From: Evernia prunastri
Taxonomy: Eukaryota > Ascomycota > Lecanoromycetes > Lecanorales > Parmeliaceae
Direction of reading: 5' to 3'
DNA length: 64,000 nucleotides
Assembly (NCBI GenBank): GCA_003184365.1
Contig: NKYR01000027.1
Coordinates: forward strand, 1-64,000
The position numbers were made by a program, and so were the translations under genes. Under the pieces are notes generated by a model that worked only from the letters and a program-made list of their open reading frames with translations, ran no database searches and was not told the origin of the DNA. Numbering within the stretch: position 1 is the first letter of the stretch; every line of letters starts with the position of its first letter. Positions 20,637 to 33,066 of the stretch are shown here, piece after piece.

Positions 20637-22385
20637 TCAGTAGCGATCATCATGATAACGGTGCAAGTGATCGTCATGGTAGTCGTGCATCCTGTCCATT
20701 CGAGGCCGAGGAGGCGCATGGTACATCCTCTCTAAGTCCGCCATTTCCCTCCGAGCTCTCTCCCTCATCCTGGCTGCATCTTCCCTCTCCCGGATTTCTC
20801 TGTCCAGCATATCATGCCTTCGTCGCTCTGCCCTATCGTCATAGAGCTCGACAGGATGCGCCGCGCCAGTGATCCTTCTGCTATAAACAGTAGGTCGCCG
20901 GCCGAGTCCTCTCATATCATGATCGTGCAGACGCTCATCGTCATAGCTCATAGCCCGATGGTGATAAGGAATGCGTTCTCTGGTGTAGCTTGGTTCCGGT
21001 CTACGGTGAGAGGTGAACCCGGGCTCAACATAAACATCTTCATGTCGATAGCGGAACCTTTGAGGCGGAGGAGGGGACGAAACCCTGCGCTTGGGCGTGG
21101 GCTCTTTTCGTCTGTGTTCCCGATAGATCTTTTTAATGGGCTCATGCTCATGGTCGTGCGAGCTTGACTTGCGGTGATGCTTTTTCTTCTGGTATTTCTT
21201 GTCTTTGTAGTGGTAACGGGATCCTTCGCTAGAGATAACTGTGTCAGGTGTTCGGTCGGTGTCACCAGACGACGAGTCACTGTCGAAAGATGTGGAAGAA
21301 CCGGAATGCTCATGGTGTACGTTATGACTCTTGTGTTTCTCGTTGATGATCTTGGGAGGTTTATGCTCTTTCTCCTTGTGCTTTGTGGTCTTATGTTCGT
21401 GGCCATGCTTGTCATCATGATGCTCTTCACCGAAGAGAGGATGACCGTGATTTAGACGAATGGGTTCTTCTAGACCGTGGGCATGTTGATTACCATGGTC
21501 GGCATGGTAATGAGCGAAATTGTCGGGCTGTGCGCTCTCGTGGGAGTGAGTGTGCTGAGGCTGAGGTCTCGGTTCAGGATGGCCGACTGGCATCCACGAA
21601 TCACTCGGGGGGCGACCAAAAGGGTTGACCCCGGGTCTGTGGCCATTGGAACTGTTCTGACTCGACCTTTCGTAGTCTTCTGTGCCCGAGGCCCCCGAAA
21701 GATCAACGACCCCGCTCGACGGCAGGCGAGTATTGCTGAAGCTTGTGAAGGGGCCTCGGTCCTCCATGCCTTTGCGGGCTTGACGCTTCAAAATGACTTG
21801 CATGTTTGATGTCTCAAGGGCGCCGCTCTGTCGTCGCCTTGTGTCGCGCTTGATGGAGGCTATAGTGTATTCGAACCTAGGATCGGAGTCCATAGCGACA
21901 CATTCTCGAATCAGTTCGTCAATCTGCTTCCTCTTGAACCCTTTCATATCGACATGCATATATTGATCTAATCCTGTGACACCTCTCTTGCGATTCTTTT
22001 CGATTTGATTTTTCAGGTCGGCTTGAGAGGCCGGCATTCGCTCCTTGTGGATGATTGCCCATGTCTCTTTATGTCCCACGTGCTCGACAGGCTGCTTAGC
22101 GAAAATATAACCGACATAGCCAATGGGGGGTTTGCCATTGCTAGTGAACGAACGAGGATCAGGCATAGCGTCATATCGAGGAGGTTGGATAACCTGAATG
22201 GCAGGTTGGTGCATGTTGTGTTCGAAATGATGAGCATTGGGCTCAAGGTGAACACGACCAAAGCCGTTGGCTAGTCCAGCCATATCTGGGAAGGGTGATC
22301 GCATACCTGGCGGCGGCGGCGGCGGAGGGGGAGCTTGGGGGAAGGGTTCGTGATGGGGTACGTGGTCGTGATGCTGATATTGCAT
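20637..22385 (-). CDS. His/Arg-rich hypothetical protein
   Basis: A single open frame; the first ATG after an unlikely Ser/Pro-rich leader is at 22385 (MQYQHHDHVPHHEP), giving 582 aa. The N-terminus has a Pro run. A compact region at about residues 80-190 (IGYVGYIFAKQPVEHVGHKE, ERMPASQADLKNQIEKNRKR, KGFKRKQIDELIRECVAMD) looks like a conserved folded domain of unknown function. The rest is low complexity: His-rich (HDDKHGHEHKTTKHKEKEHK), Ser/Asp-rich, and a charged coiled-coil-like end (REIREREDAARMRERARREM). Probably nuclear or disordered scaffold type; no function can be assigned. The frame stays open to 23000, so an upstream exon is possible. Confidence 0.65.
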   Translation of the reverse strand: MQYQHHDHVPHHEPFPQAPPPPPPPPGMRSPFPDMAGLANGFGRVHLEPNAHHFEHNMHQPAIQVIQPPRYDAMPDPRSFTSNGKPPIGYVGYIFAKQPVEHVGHKETWAIIHKERMPASQADLKNQIEKNRKRGVTGLDQYMHVDMKGFKRKQIDELIRECVAMDSDPRFEYTIASIKRDTRRRQSGALETSNMQVILKRQARKGMEDRGPFTSFSNTRLPSSGVVDLSGASGTEDYERSSQNSSNGHRPGVNPFGRPPSDSWMPVGHPEPRPQPQHTHSHESAQPDNFAHYHADHGNQHAHGLEEPIRLNHGHPLFGEEHHDDKHGHEHKTTKHKEKEHKPPKIINEKHKSHNVHHEHSGSSTSFDSDSSSGDTDRTPDTVISSEGSRYHYKDKKYQKKKHHRKSSSHDHEHEPIKKIYREHRRKEPTPKRRVSSPPPPQRFRYRHEDVYVEPGFTSHRRPEPSYTRERIPYHHRAMSYDDERLHDHDMRGLGRRPTVYSRRITGAAHPVELYDDRAERRRHDMLDREIREREDAARMRERARREMADLERMYHAPPRPRMDRMHDYHDDHLHRYHDDRY

Positions 22386-24507
22386 ATTGTGTTCAGTCTC
22401 CGAGAAGAAAGGCAAAGCTGGATCTGGAAAGGAGATATTTGGAAGAAGACAGCGAAAGCTGCTATTTGTAAAGGAAGGGGGAGAGTCGGGAGCAATTGGG
22501 CAGCAGCCTTGATGTATGTATGTGAAAGATGTTTGGGGGACACTGGGGCTTGAGGCAGCAGCGTCGTAATTCGGAGAAGAGTATCGGAAGGCCACACAGT
22601 CAGGCAAAGAGTGAAGATATTTGGCGCGAATGATAGCGGGGGATGCCTTGTTTTTAGCTTCGAACTGGTAGAAGATGGTGCGATGATAGCCTCGAAGGAT
22701 TCCTCTAGTGAGTGCCCGATTTTTCAGAAGCGGTAGGTTGTAGCAGCTAGCAAGACGTCTAGATTCATGAAAAGAAGAGGGAGTCGATTGAATTGATTTT
22801 ATAGAAAGGTGTAGGTAGAGAGTACAAGGGAAGTAAAGCCGTTGCGATTGAAGGCGGGGATCACAATTGGACGGGTATGGACAGCTAAGCCCTGCACGAC
22901 CTTTCCGCGCCTCAAAGCCCCCGAGGCAACAAGGCTCCCCTAATGGCAGTCCGCAGCATTTTCGAAACGTGGAGGTTGCTTGAACGAATGAAACGCTCAC
23001 AAGCTTGCATAAGCGCCATCAGTCCAGCTTGAAAAGAAACAATGATCAAGGATCAGTCAAGTCAGAACTCTACCTACCTAGTCCATGATTGAGTTCAGTT
23101 GACAGCGTTTTGATGAAGTGTACATTTGTACCAATACCTTTTTGAGGAAGTCCCAGGTCGTACGTACCTCCTGTACATATGTTGTGCATCAGTAATCTAT
23201 CTGCATGTTGTACATTAAGGCCATGGAATTAGCAGTCCTGATCACCAATGCATGAACCATTGCAGCAATAGGTTCCGGAGAGAGAGATTTCACATGACGA
23301 TGTCGGAACCTCAACCATCCTTCTTGCCTCGTTCCATGTCCTCTGCCACGAGAAGGAGAAGGCATACTTCCCATGTACTCGTAGCAAGCAGGGCGCCGCT
23401 TTTCAGGCGTCTGAATGGTCCCACCACTCTGTCCTCCCGGTCACATCGCGATTGGTTGGGATACGGCGAAAGCCTCGGGGGCGTTATGCATCGGATGAGT
23501 AATGGGTGGGATGGCGATTGGAATTGAGGCTATGAGCATAGTAGAATCAATGTGCGCAGCCGTTGATGCATAGGATAATGATGGGAGGGGTGGCTGAGTT
23601 TGACAAGCCCGCAAAGTGGGCGTACACGGGGCGCAGATAAATACTACTCTACCTACTGCACCTTTGGGCAGGGCAGAATCCATTTGCCTGCGGCCGCCTC
23701 ATCTTCTTTACGCCCCAAGGATGCGAACGTTTCGTCTCTTTCATTATTCTTGAGATCTGTAAATAATTCAAAACAAAATAATCGTCAACACGTACATCCT
23801 TGCAGAGCTGAATCTGAGACGAGGGTAACTAATTGAGTAAGGCTAGCCTTAAATTGCTTCCACCGTTTGACGTGCACCAACGTTGATAAGATGTACCTAT
23901 TATCTGGCTGTTGTGGCAGGATATAAATAGCAGAAACACATAACGGATTGTAATCGTACACAATACTTGATATGCACTGACTTGGCGTGGTCCGTCTATT
24001 ATTTCGAATAAGGTGGGTAAGCATTAATAAGTGCATGCACGCTCGCTCTACTTTTGCCCGAGATAGACAGAGATACTATGCTGTCTGGCCATTTGTCGAA
24101 TGAATTGGTAAAGGTCGACCGTTCTCCAACTACAATTGGACTTTGCACGATGCATGAATGGAGCTTTCTGTTGCCTACTGGAACTAATACACAAAAGAAA
24201 AGATCCGCCTTGCCCTCTTCTTCACACCGGTCGAAATCCCCGGCAGGCGCGAACCGTCAATCATCACCTTTCGAAGAAGGGCTCTAGCTTCAGGCACGAC
24301 GGGCCATCATCCTTGACAAGACAGGTGAATGAAGACTTGCACGTGAACAAAACATCTGCCGAACACAAGGAAACCTGCCCCTTTTTGCATCTCTTCTCCA
24401 CCAACCTCCGCCGTGCCATTACGTATAACCCACACCATGTGTGTCGTTCGCGATAGTGGTATCATCAAACAAAAACAGTCCAAGCCACAACAACTGAAAG
24501 GGGGTAT
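22386..24507. other. Intergenic 2.1 kb
   Basis: Upstream region of the His-rich gene and 3' side of the HAM1-like gene. No conserved ORF, tRNA or repeat recognised. Confidence 0.45.
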
Positions 24508-27500
24508 CTAAGCACTGCCGCTCAGGACTGGGTTGTTCATGCCAAGAGTGGTGTGGCCGGAACGGATGTTGCCATCGGTAATACCGCCATTGGCAGCCCC
24601 TGATGTGTTCTTCAAGGAGTAGTCATTGGTCGAGGCGGTGTTGCCAAAAGACTGGTCGACTTGGCTGCTGAAGCCAGAAGAGCCGTTGGTCTGACCGTAG
24701 CCTTGTCCGGTCGAACCGTAGCCCTGACCACTCTGGCCGTAGCCTTGGTCAGTCCTCGGTTGAGCTTGCCCGAAAGTCGATTGCCCCGCCTCTAGGTTCT
24801 GGGGACCTTTCACACCACCTGAGGCAGCACTATGTGGCTTTCGGGTAACCTTGGCAATGGTAGGGAGACTCCTAGTCTCGGCTGCTGAACCGATGCCAAA
24901 GATAGGCGACTCCCATTTGTCGCCTTTAGCGGCAAGTTGCTTGTACTCGGTAGCCTTAGTTGAGATACCGCCGGGTAGCTTGATCTCGGGGAAGATGGAG
25001 TCCAGCTGGGTCATGGCAACGTTGGCCTTCTTGTCAGCAGAAACGTCTTGAGCCTTCTGTTGTTTCTTGGTGAATTCATTCTGAGCGGCGGTGACATAGC
25101 GGCTGTAGATGTTTGGTGCGTTCTCCGGGTCGTTTTGCGCGGCACGGCCGGCCTTCTCGGCCTCTTTGTAAATGGCATACGCTTTTGCATCGGCGTTGTG
25201 CACTTGATCCTTGATCAACTTCTCAAGAACTTTGCCGACAGCGGGTCGTAGGACGGCGAACATTAACGGTCGGAAAAGGTTGAAGAGAGTCTTATGCTTG
25301 GATTGCTTCAGCTTGATTGTGAGACTCTTGATATCAACCGTCACGATGTTGATTTTGAAAAAGTGCTGACGGTCAGACTTGTCCGCAGTCTCCATCGCGA
25401 TCTTGAAGCTGAAGCCGGAGCCACCCATGAATATGTCCATGACGCCAGTGTCCTTGAGAGAGGGGAAACCTTGCTTCTTGTTGACGTAATAGCTAACGTC
25501 TTTCAAGTCCATCTGAACGCCAGATACCGAAACCATGACCTTGTTTTTGTTCTTGTTGGTGACAGTCTTGCGTCCCCAACGGAAGTAGTTATCGCTGGAG
25601 AACTCGAACGAGTTGGGTGCAAGATTGTCGCTCTCGATGACCAAGTTCTCAATGATGGCATCAATCATAGGGTCAGTGTACTCAATTCTGGGGACAGGCA
25701 CATAACGGACGCTCTCAAAGATGCCAGGAACGATGACACTGCTAAGATCCTTGACAAGGTGTGGCTTGAAGGTTGGCTTGCCATTCTGGTCGTTGCCGAG
25801 GTCGTTGAACAGCTTTTGCATGGACTCAGCGAAGCGGCGGTTCTGTGCGTCTTCGTCGAACTGCAGGCCGAAGAACTTGAATTCATCAAGAACGCGGTTG
25901 GTGTGGTCACGGTAGCGCTCCTTGAGGAGGAAGTTGCCCTGATCGTACAGCTGATTCCATTCTTCGGTCGCACGGTCTTGCATGATGAAACCAGACTCCT
26001 TCAAGCATTTGCGCACATAGCGGTCTATTGACTTGAACCATCCTTTGAGCTCGGGGTCCTTGTCAGCATCCCGGTAGATGGCGTTGATCGAGTCAACGAG
26101 GTCATCGGCCGATGTGGAGTTGGCGAAGCGTTCAAGTAGAGTCTTGATGGAGGTCAGCATTCCGCTGTTCTCGGACATGAAACCTGTGACAGACCTTCAA
26201 GTCAGTCTCAGCGGACGTCAAAGCGGTATCGCTATGTGCACCTTTTACGGTCCCTGCACCCTGTTGAGAGATATTCTTGCTGTGTCCTCCGTACTCCTCG
26301 GCAAGAGAGAGAAGTGTCTCGATCGACTGTTGGTCTAGAGAAATTGTCAGTCTGAGGTTGCCATGTGGTCTGATCGTGGCTTACAATCTGAGTGGCTCTG
26401 GATCTCGACAATCATCTTCTTCAGGCGGAAAATGGTTTGTTCCCGACGCTCCTTCGGTATCTTTTCCCTCATATAGTTCTTGGTCCTATCACGACCATCG
26501 CGGGCCTTGTCCTTGGTCTCATCTGGCACGTTGGCGGAGGCTTGGCTACGAAGGTTGCCGGCCGCAGTGCTGGCACCTGCACGAGGATCCATGCCAGAAT
26601 CAGTTCCTTGATCCCGGGATTCGGCCTCAAGCAGTGCGGCATCTGCAGGATCACGAGATCCCGATGGGTGGGCAGTCTGGGTGGCATCCCCGGCTGCGTT
26701 CTGAACATCACTTCGAGAGAATGGCTTTTGCTTGTTGTACTGGTCCCTAGCTTGAGTCTTGAGACTGGAAGCGCTCAAGTCAGGGACGTCGTGCCATGTA
26801 TTATCCTCGGCCGGCTGATCAATCTGATTCAAAGCATCTTCGGATGGGTTGATCTTGGTGGCGGTCTTCTGCGCAGCGTCACCAGCGATGTCGCGGAGCA
26901 GGACGGAGGCATCGCTCACTGAGAAGTGTAGTCAGCATGAGGTCAGACTGGGGGAAAGAGGAAGAAGACATACAGAGCTTCCGGAATTGACCGTTGGAGA
27001 GCACAAGCGTGCCAAGTGTCCTCAAGCCTTCGAGGGCCTGGTTGCCGTGCTGTTGAGCGGTGTTCTTGTCGATCGGTGCTCCTGGCAGCTTGGCTTGGCC
27101 ACCGGACACCTGGCCAGTTTGATAGATGAAATCCTGTAATAAATTGCCCTCATTCTTGGTCAAAAGAAGTATCTTGGCTTGCTCGATAACATTGCGAAGG
27201 TCAGCGACAAGGTGACGGCCTTCTTCCGAGAGCTTGGCTGAGGGACTAGATAAGGCTTTGGATGCGATGGCTGAGTTCAGGGCCACATCGATTTGTTTGT
27301 TCTAACGGACGAAAAATAAGTATCACGAAGCCATGGAATACTCATGTACCGATGACTTACTGATGGGACTTTGCCATTTGCGAAAGCTGGTCGATGAGAA
27401 GATGTCAGCCGGGAATCCCTCCGATGATCACGTCACTCAAGCAAAAGATGCAACGCGATCACGGGCGCACATACCAGAGTAGATGCCATAGAGCTGAAGC

Positions 27501-27613
27501 TTCTGATTAACGTCGGCTTCTTTTTGCTTGACCTGCGAAAGGTTAACAAAATATTCTGGGTGGGATAGGAGCAGCGATGAATTCACGTTGGTTGGGCGGT
27601 TGACGGTGGTCAT
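24508..27613 (-). CDS. HAM1-like / DUF5923 protein (BPI-type lipid-binding)
   Basis: Six exons (27475-27613, 27361-27386, 26974-27301, 26385-26918, 26242-26334, 24508-26183) give 931 aa in one frame; introns are 50-88 bp. ATG at 27613 (MTTVNRPTNVNSSLLLSHPE). The first third is helical and contains a disordered Asp/Ser/Gln-rich part; the last 556 residues hold SADDLVDSINAIYRDADKDPEL, RYVPVPRIEYTDPMIDAIIENLV, a beta-rich region and a C-terminal GYGQSGQGYGSTGQGYG repeat. This matches the fungal HAM1_N/HAM1_C family, compared with bactericidal/permeability-increasing lipid-binding folds. Its role is not settled; membrane-lipid handling is an inference. The micro-exon of 26 nt is notable. Confidence 0.75.
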
Positions 27614-29597
27614 GATGGTCGCAGGGGACTTGTTTTTTTTTTTGTTGCTATGCTGTGTGCGAAAACAACGGGAAGGGGGGGGGTATCAAATGCAATTAGA
27701 AAAGTTGTTACAATTAAAAGACCCTACTTGACTGTAATGCCAATAGTAGAAGAGGAAATGTAATTGATTCTGGAGGATTGGTGGTGATGGTAAGAAGTGT
27801 AAGAGAGAAGGAGAGGGAGAGTCAAGGAGAGGTAGGTAGGAAGAATAAGGAACCTAGGATGGAGAAGTTGGGTTTGGGCGTAGGTTGGGGGTAAAAACAA
27901 GGGACAAAAGGGAAAAAAGGGTGATGGAATTATTATTTAGGTCTTGGCACTAATAACTAATGGAAAAAAACAAGGCAGGGAAGTTGGGAAGGGGATCGAA
28001 GAGTAAGGGAAGGATCGCCCGAATGAATGAAATCAATACTTGTAATAGGCCCTTGTAATATACAGAATACAGCCAAAGCTTTACTGCTAATGCTGCTAAT
28101 TTCGTAGCAATTGGCACATTGTAATTGGTCACGGCATGATGAAAATGCAATCTCTCCTACTCTACCCCTGGTGCCCCCTACTCACTTCCTAAATTTGCCC
28201 CCTTAGAGTACTACCATTAATACAATCTGACTACCGTGTACTCATCTTACCCTCCGAGTTTGAGGACACCGAGGCGAAACTGGCATCTTCTACGTCATCA
28301 TCGTATTCTTTATTTGCCAAAATCAATAAACGCGTCAATCTCATCAATGGAACGTGATTCCGCTGCGTGACTCGTCCTTGGCTTTATCATTGGAATTATA
28401 CGAATCATACCAACGATACCAACTGTATATCTAGGTATTTCAGATCATCAGATTGAGGGTCCATCCATCCATTTTGACCCCTCAATGGATAAGATATGGC
28501 AGCCCGTTGAAATCATTAACTTATGAGCCGGATGATGCAGTAGGTACCTAGGTTGGTGTTGCAGAGATGATACAGTGGTGTAGTACTTAATTATGTAACC
28601 TTGGCGCGATCAACAATCTCAAGAGCAGGCCATTTCGTCATTTTCACCGCGCGAATAACAAATAACGCCGGAACGCCCTTCAATTCACACTTCAGAGTTC
28701 AGACTTCAGACTTTCGGAAGCATGATGCGCTTGGCTTCAGGAGCCACGCATCTCAACAAAACGCCACTTTATACTGTGGCTGATCACGACAAACCTATAC
28801 ACCTAGGGACTTCATATAGTAGGTTGAAGACTTGAAAGAGTAATAATAAAAGCGCGCCAGTCATACGAGTAACAAGCGAAGCATTATCCACCAGTCAATG
28901 TCGGCGGAGATTTCGCCCAGACCCTGCGCTAGATCACGTGACTTTCGTTTTCTGACTCCTCGTCAGGCGACACTAAGTGTTATTGAAACGGCAGCGAGTC
29001 CTGGGCACCGATGAGAAAGGAGCTGTCCGTACATTGCCTCAAAGAGAGTCTCCTCATTTTCAGGGAATCAAGTATCAACAGTATCATCGCGGAGCAGACT
29101 TTTATGCAATCAGCGGGTTCAACGATACAGAATTCGTTAAGCGGGATGCCTTTCTGATATAACGGCAGCTTGCCTTCATGCATGCCAATTCAACAGCTCT
29201 CCGTGCCATCTTATCTGCGCGTAGCAAAATTGAGAGCCAACTTGGCATTACATACTTGGGCAGGTACAAAACATCTCGGGGTCAAAAGGTCTCCATAAGG
29301 CCCCAATCTCGGGTGGAATAGAGTAAACCTCAGCGTACGTGAACATCTGGCGGAATCCCGCAGAAGCATGCTCCTCCTACCTGCCAACGAACCTGGACAA
29401 CTCTCTTGCTTGATTCTTCACCACATTGTCCATATGAAATTTCTGACTGCTTTCTCGAGTATTCCCAGTCCGATAGATGGTGATTAACTTTCGGGCATTG
29501 TGTATACCTGCTTTGTCACCCTTTCCCTGTCATTTTCTGTCAGACTTCGCTTCTCCCTAAAAGCCGTCCTTTCTGACGCAAACCTACGTGCAGAAGA
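27614..29597. other. Intergenic 2.0 kb
   Basis: Divergent promoter region of the HAM1-like and DUG3 genes. Purine runs near 27780-27990 probably belong to the HAM1-like leader. No further gene recognised. Confidence 0.5.
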
Positions 29598-30839
29598 ATG
29601 TGCAGATTCCTGGTGTACAAGGGCAAAGATGAGATCCTGCTCTCGAAGCTCATCCTTGAACCTCAGCATTCAATCCTGACCCAATCCTACGACTCACGCC
29701 TCCGCATGGTAAGCTCCCCCCCGCAATCATCACTTCCCTGACGGTGGAAGCCCGAAATTGATGACGTCTCCCCCCGGTCCAGGACCACCGCCGCCCTCAC
29801 AATGGCGACGGCTTCGGTATCGGCTACTACACGCCGCCAACCCTCGGGCCGGACCCCTGCATCTTCACCAGCACGACCCCGGCCTGGAACTGCATCAACC
29901 TCTCCCGCCTCGCGTCCAAGACCACCTCGTCCCTGATCTTCGCCCACGTCCGCGCGACCACCGAGGGCAGCCTGTCCGACTCGAACTGCCACCCCTTCTC
30001 CCACGGCAGCCTCATGTTCATGCACAACGGCAACATCGCCTGCTGGCGGCACGTCAAGCGCGCGGTCGCGCTGAGCGTGGGGCAGAAATGGTTCGTCGGC
30101 GTCGAAGGCAGCACCGACAGCGAATGGGCCTTCGCCCTCTTCCTCGACTGCCTGGAGAAAGCCGGCTTCGACCCGGACGGCGGCGGCGGCGGGGAGCGCA
30201 GCGCGCCGGCCCTGCACGGCTTCGGGCACGCGGCGCTCCGGGCGGCGATGCTGCAGACGATCCGGCGCATCAACGGCTTCGTCGACGCGACGCCGTCGGA
30301 GCTGCGGGACGAAACGGTCGACAAGCGGAGCCTGCTCAACTTCGCCGTGTCGGACGGGCACAGCGTCGTGTGCTCGCGCTACGTGAGCAGCACGACCGAC
30401 GAGGCCGCGTCGCTGTACTTCTCCTCCGGCACGAGCTGGAAGCAGGGCGAGGGGCCGGGCCAGTACAAGATGGAGCGGAGGGACAAAGGGGCCGATATCG
30501 TCCTCGTGGCCAGTGAGCCCTTGACGTTTGAGAGAGGTGGGGGGGATTCCGCGTGCTCGTCCACATATATTGACAGCGCTCTATCAAATATCATACTCAT
30601 GTTCGGATTACTGACGGCGATTAATGGCAGATAACTGGGTCACGGTCCCCACCAACAGCACAATCACCATACACAAACAGACCGTCATGATCCACCCCAT
30701 CATCGACGAGTACTACAACCGCAGCCCGGCGTATACGAGATCGAGCGGCTTCGCGGTCAGCAAAGGCCTCGTCAGCAATGCGCCAGGCGCCACGCAGGCG
30801 ATCACGCCGGGCAATCTGGGGAACGCGGTGGCAACGTGA
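29598..30839 (+). CDS. DUG3: Dug3-type class II glutamine amidotransferase
   Basis: Three exons (29598-29708, 29783-30536, 30631-30839) give 357 aa. The protein starts MCRFLVYKGKDEILLS, the Cys after Met being the N-terminal nucleophile of the Ntn-hydrolase fold. Other landmarks: PHNGDGFGIGYY, SLIFAHVRATTEG, NCHPFSHGSLMFMHNGNI, SDSEWAFALFLDCL-type block and ASEPLTFER followed by DNWVTVPTNS. With Dug1 and Dug2 it forms the cytosolic glutathione-degrading complex in yeast. The length equals that remembered for the yeast protein. Exon 2 is very GC-rich in third positions. Confidence 0.88.
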
Positions 30840-30909
30840 TGGGGGAGAGCGTGAGTGATGTAGATCCGTAACGAGAATTGATTTCAGAAGCTTTGATGCC
30901 GCAATGTCA

Positions 30910-30940
30910 TGCTCTATGCTCTATGCTCTATGCTCTATGC
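30910..30940. repeat. 7-bp tandem repeat GCTCTAT
   Basis: Four copies in the DUG3 3' region. Confidence 0.9.
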
Positions 30941-31035
30941 AATTGTATGACTCAAAACGCTAAATGGTATCATGCCGCGCTTCCAGCCTCGCCGCAAGGG
31001 CAAAAGCTTTAATATGCGTTCAGGTTCCTTCGTGC

Positions 31036-32515
31036 TCAAAAGCGATCCAAATCGAACTGTACGCTGACCTCCCACCTCGTCCCTCCACCTCCATACCCGC
31101 CGCCCAACCTCCCCTTCACTAATCCTGTCACCCTATCCCTCAACCTGCTGAGTCCTTCCTCGCTTCCCCTGACCCTCAGCGTGAGACACGCCATGCACAG
31201 CCCGTAATGCACCTGCCAGAACTTCGCGCCCTCGATCGCCGTCACCGACGGGTCGGATTCGATGTCGCGCATTATATCCGCAACGTTGTTGCCGCTGTCG
31301 TAGGACATGAGGAGCATGAAGCCGAGGGTGCGCACGAGACGGAAGCCGAGGATGCACATCGATAGGGCGATGGTGGTGGAGAGGGCGCGGTCGAGCCACA
31401 CGTAGACTTTGATGCTCAGGAGAGGGAGGAGCAGCAGAAGAAGCGAGCAGGAGATTGTGAGGAAGTGGGAGGGGTTGGCTAGTATTGAAGGTAGGGATTC
31501 GATGTAGGCAAATCGCATCGCTTTCCCTATCCGGGCGTGATTCTTGAGGCCCAGAGCTGATACCAGTGTAGCAACGATTGCAAGGAGAGAAGCCGAGTCG
31601 ACTTCACCGGCCGAGACTCGCTCGTGGCCGTGGCTGTGATGAGCTTCGTGCGATCCCATACCCTCGAGTACGTGTTGCAGGTTGTGAGAGATGAGATCTA
31701 GGCCCATGAAGAGAAGGAGGACGGACATGGCGAAGCCGGCGAGGACTTCGGCCCGCTCGAGTCCGAACGGATGCCGTATCGAGGAGCGTTTCCACACCTC
31801 GAAGTTGCCCAGGATGTCGACCACGACGCAGAGCATGGCGCCCAAGGAGTCGAAGAGAATGAGGTGGGAAAGTGCCGTGAGAGCAAGGGAGCCTTCGGCC
31901 GACCAGAGGGTGTAGGCTGCGACGGTCATGTGGCATATCGACCACCAGAAACGGGTGTTTTGCTCTCTAGACATAGATTTCTGGCATTCCTTGAGGGTCG
32001 GGACGGGAAGAGAGTTGGGAAGAGCGAGAGGTGCTCGCGGTTCGGGCTCAAGGAAGATCTGATGGGAAACACTACTGTGCTTGTACTTGTGGCCTCTTCG
32101 TTGGCCAATGTTCTGGAAAGAAAGGATGTTAGATTCATTGACGTGTAAATGCTCGAAGTAGACTATTTACAGATTTTGTGACAGGCGCCTTAGGCATCAA
32201 CGAAGGCTGGAAGTTGAACACGCCCTTGGAATCCTCCACCATGAGTGTACTGCCATAGCTGGTATTGCTTTCCACGGACATGGGACTGTTGAGAGAATTG
32301 GGGTCCGAGGCGCTCAGGGGAAGGGTCGTGGTAGCGTAGCCATCCCTTGAGCTGTACCGTTGGACAGGGAAATTCTCATCCATAGGTGATAACGAGGTAG
32401 GATCGAAGACGGACTTGGTAGGGGAATTGGCGAACCTATCCAAGTCTCCATCTTCGTCGAGCGGTGGAGTGGGTGTCCGAGGGGGGAGGAGAATGGTGGG
32501 GTGCTCTGAAGCCAT
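31036..32515 (-). CDS. ZRG17: Zrg17-like zinc transporter (cation diffusion facilitator)
   Basis: Two exons (32171-32515, 31036-32112; 58-bp intron) give 473 aa. The N-terminus is a Ser/Pro-rich cytosolic tail. Exon 2 opens NIGQRRGHKYKHSSVSHQI and LEPEPRAPLALPNSLPVPT, a signature of fungal Zrg17, then six likely membrane segments with LFDSLGAMLCVVVDILGNF, RHPFGLERAEVLAGF and a His-rich loop HEAHHSHGHE. In yeast Zrg17 pairs with Msc2 to carry zinc into the ER/secretory pathway. The C-terminal cytosolic domain (ESDPSVTAIEGAKFWQVHYG) is typical of the family. Confidence 0.85.
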
Positions 32516-33066
32516 GGCTGCTTTGCTTTGTGGAGGTTATTGTCAAAGTCTTAGTTTCATGGTTGAAAGAAGCTGCTCTTTTAGCCGCTTGCAGACATGG
32601 AACGGTAAGACGAAAGATCAAGATCAGCAAGAGACTGACTGCTCAGTTGCTTTTTGGTCTGTTTGAGGCTTCTCGTCGCCCGTTGATTCGAATGTGATAG
32701 ACCTTAGCCAACGCTAAGTATCAATACGAAAATAACCATTAGCTCCCTAGGTTTTCATCTCTCTGTCCTATCCGACATACTGTGATTTGATTTCTTCTTA
32801 TTAATCTGTGTATTTTTGCTACCACTAACCGTAATATCTCACGCGCTAAAATTTAGTTTGGTTGAGGTTTAGAAATATTCCTTGAATCCGGCGCATTGGT
32901 TCGAGAAACGGTCTGACACTGACAGTTTAACAGCACGCTTCTAACGGTCTTCCGTTCCGAAAAAAAGAGTTGATCCTATCCTCAGGCTCGTCTTGCGTGT
33001 CAACGGTTGTTGGTCAATATGATACTGAGAGCATTTTGAGCGTCTTGACCCAAGATGCTTGGGTTC
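32516..33066. promoter_or_regulatory. Divergent intergenic region ZRG17 / MDM10
   Basis: 551 bp between two outward-facing starts; contains both promoters. No distinct element recognised. Confidence 0.4.

Noticed and set aside
25294..26031. 245-codon plus-strand ORF
   Set aside because: Antisense shadow of the HAM1-like gene.
29687..30361. 224-codon minus-strand ORF
   Set aside because: Shadow of the GC-rich DUG3 exon 2.
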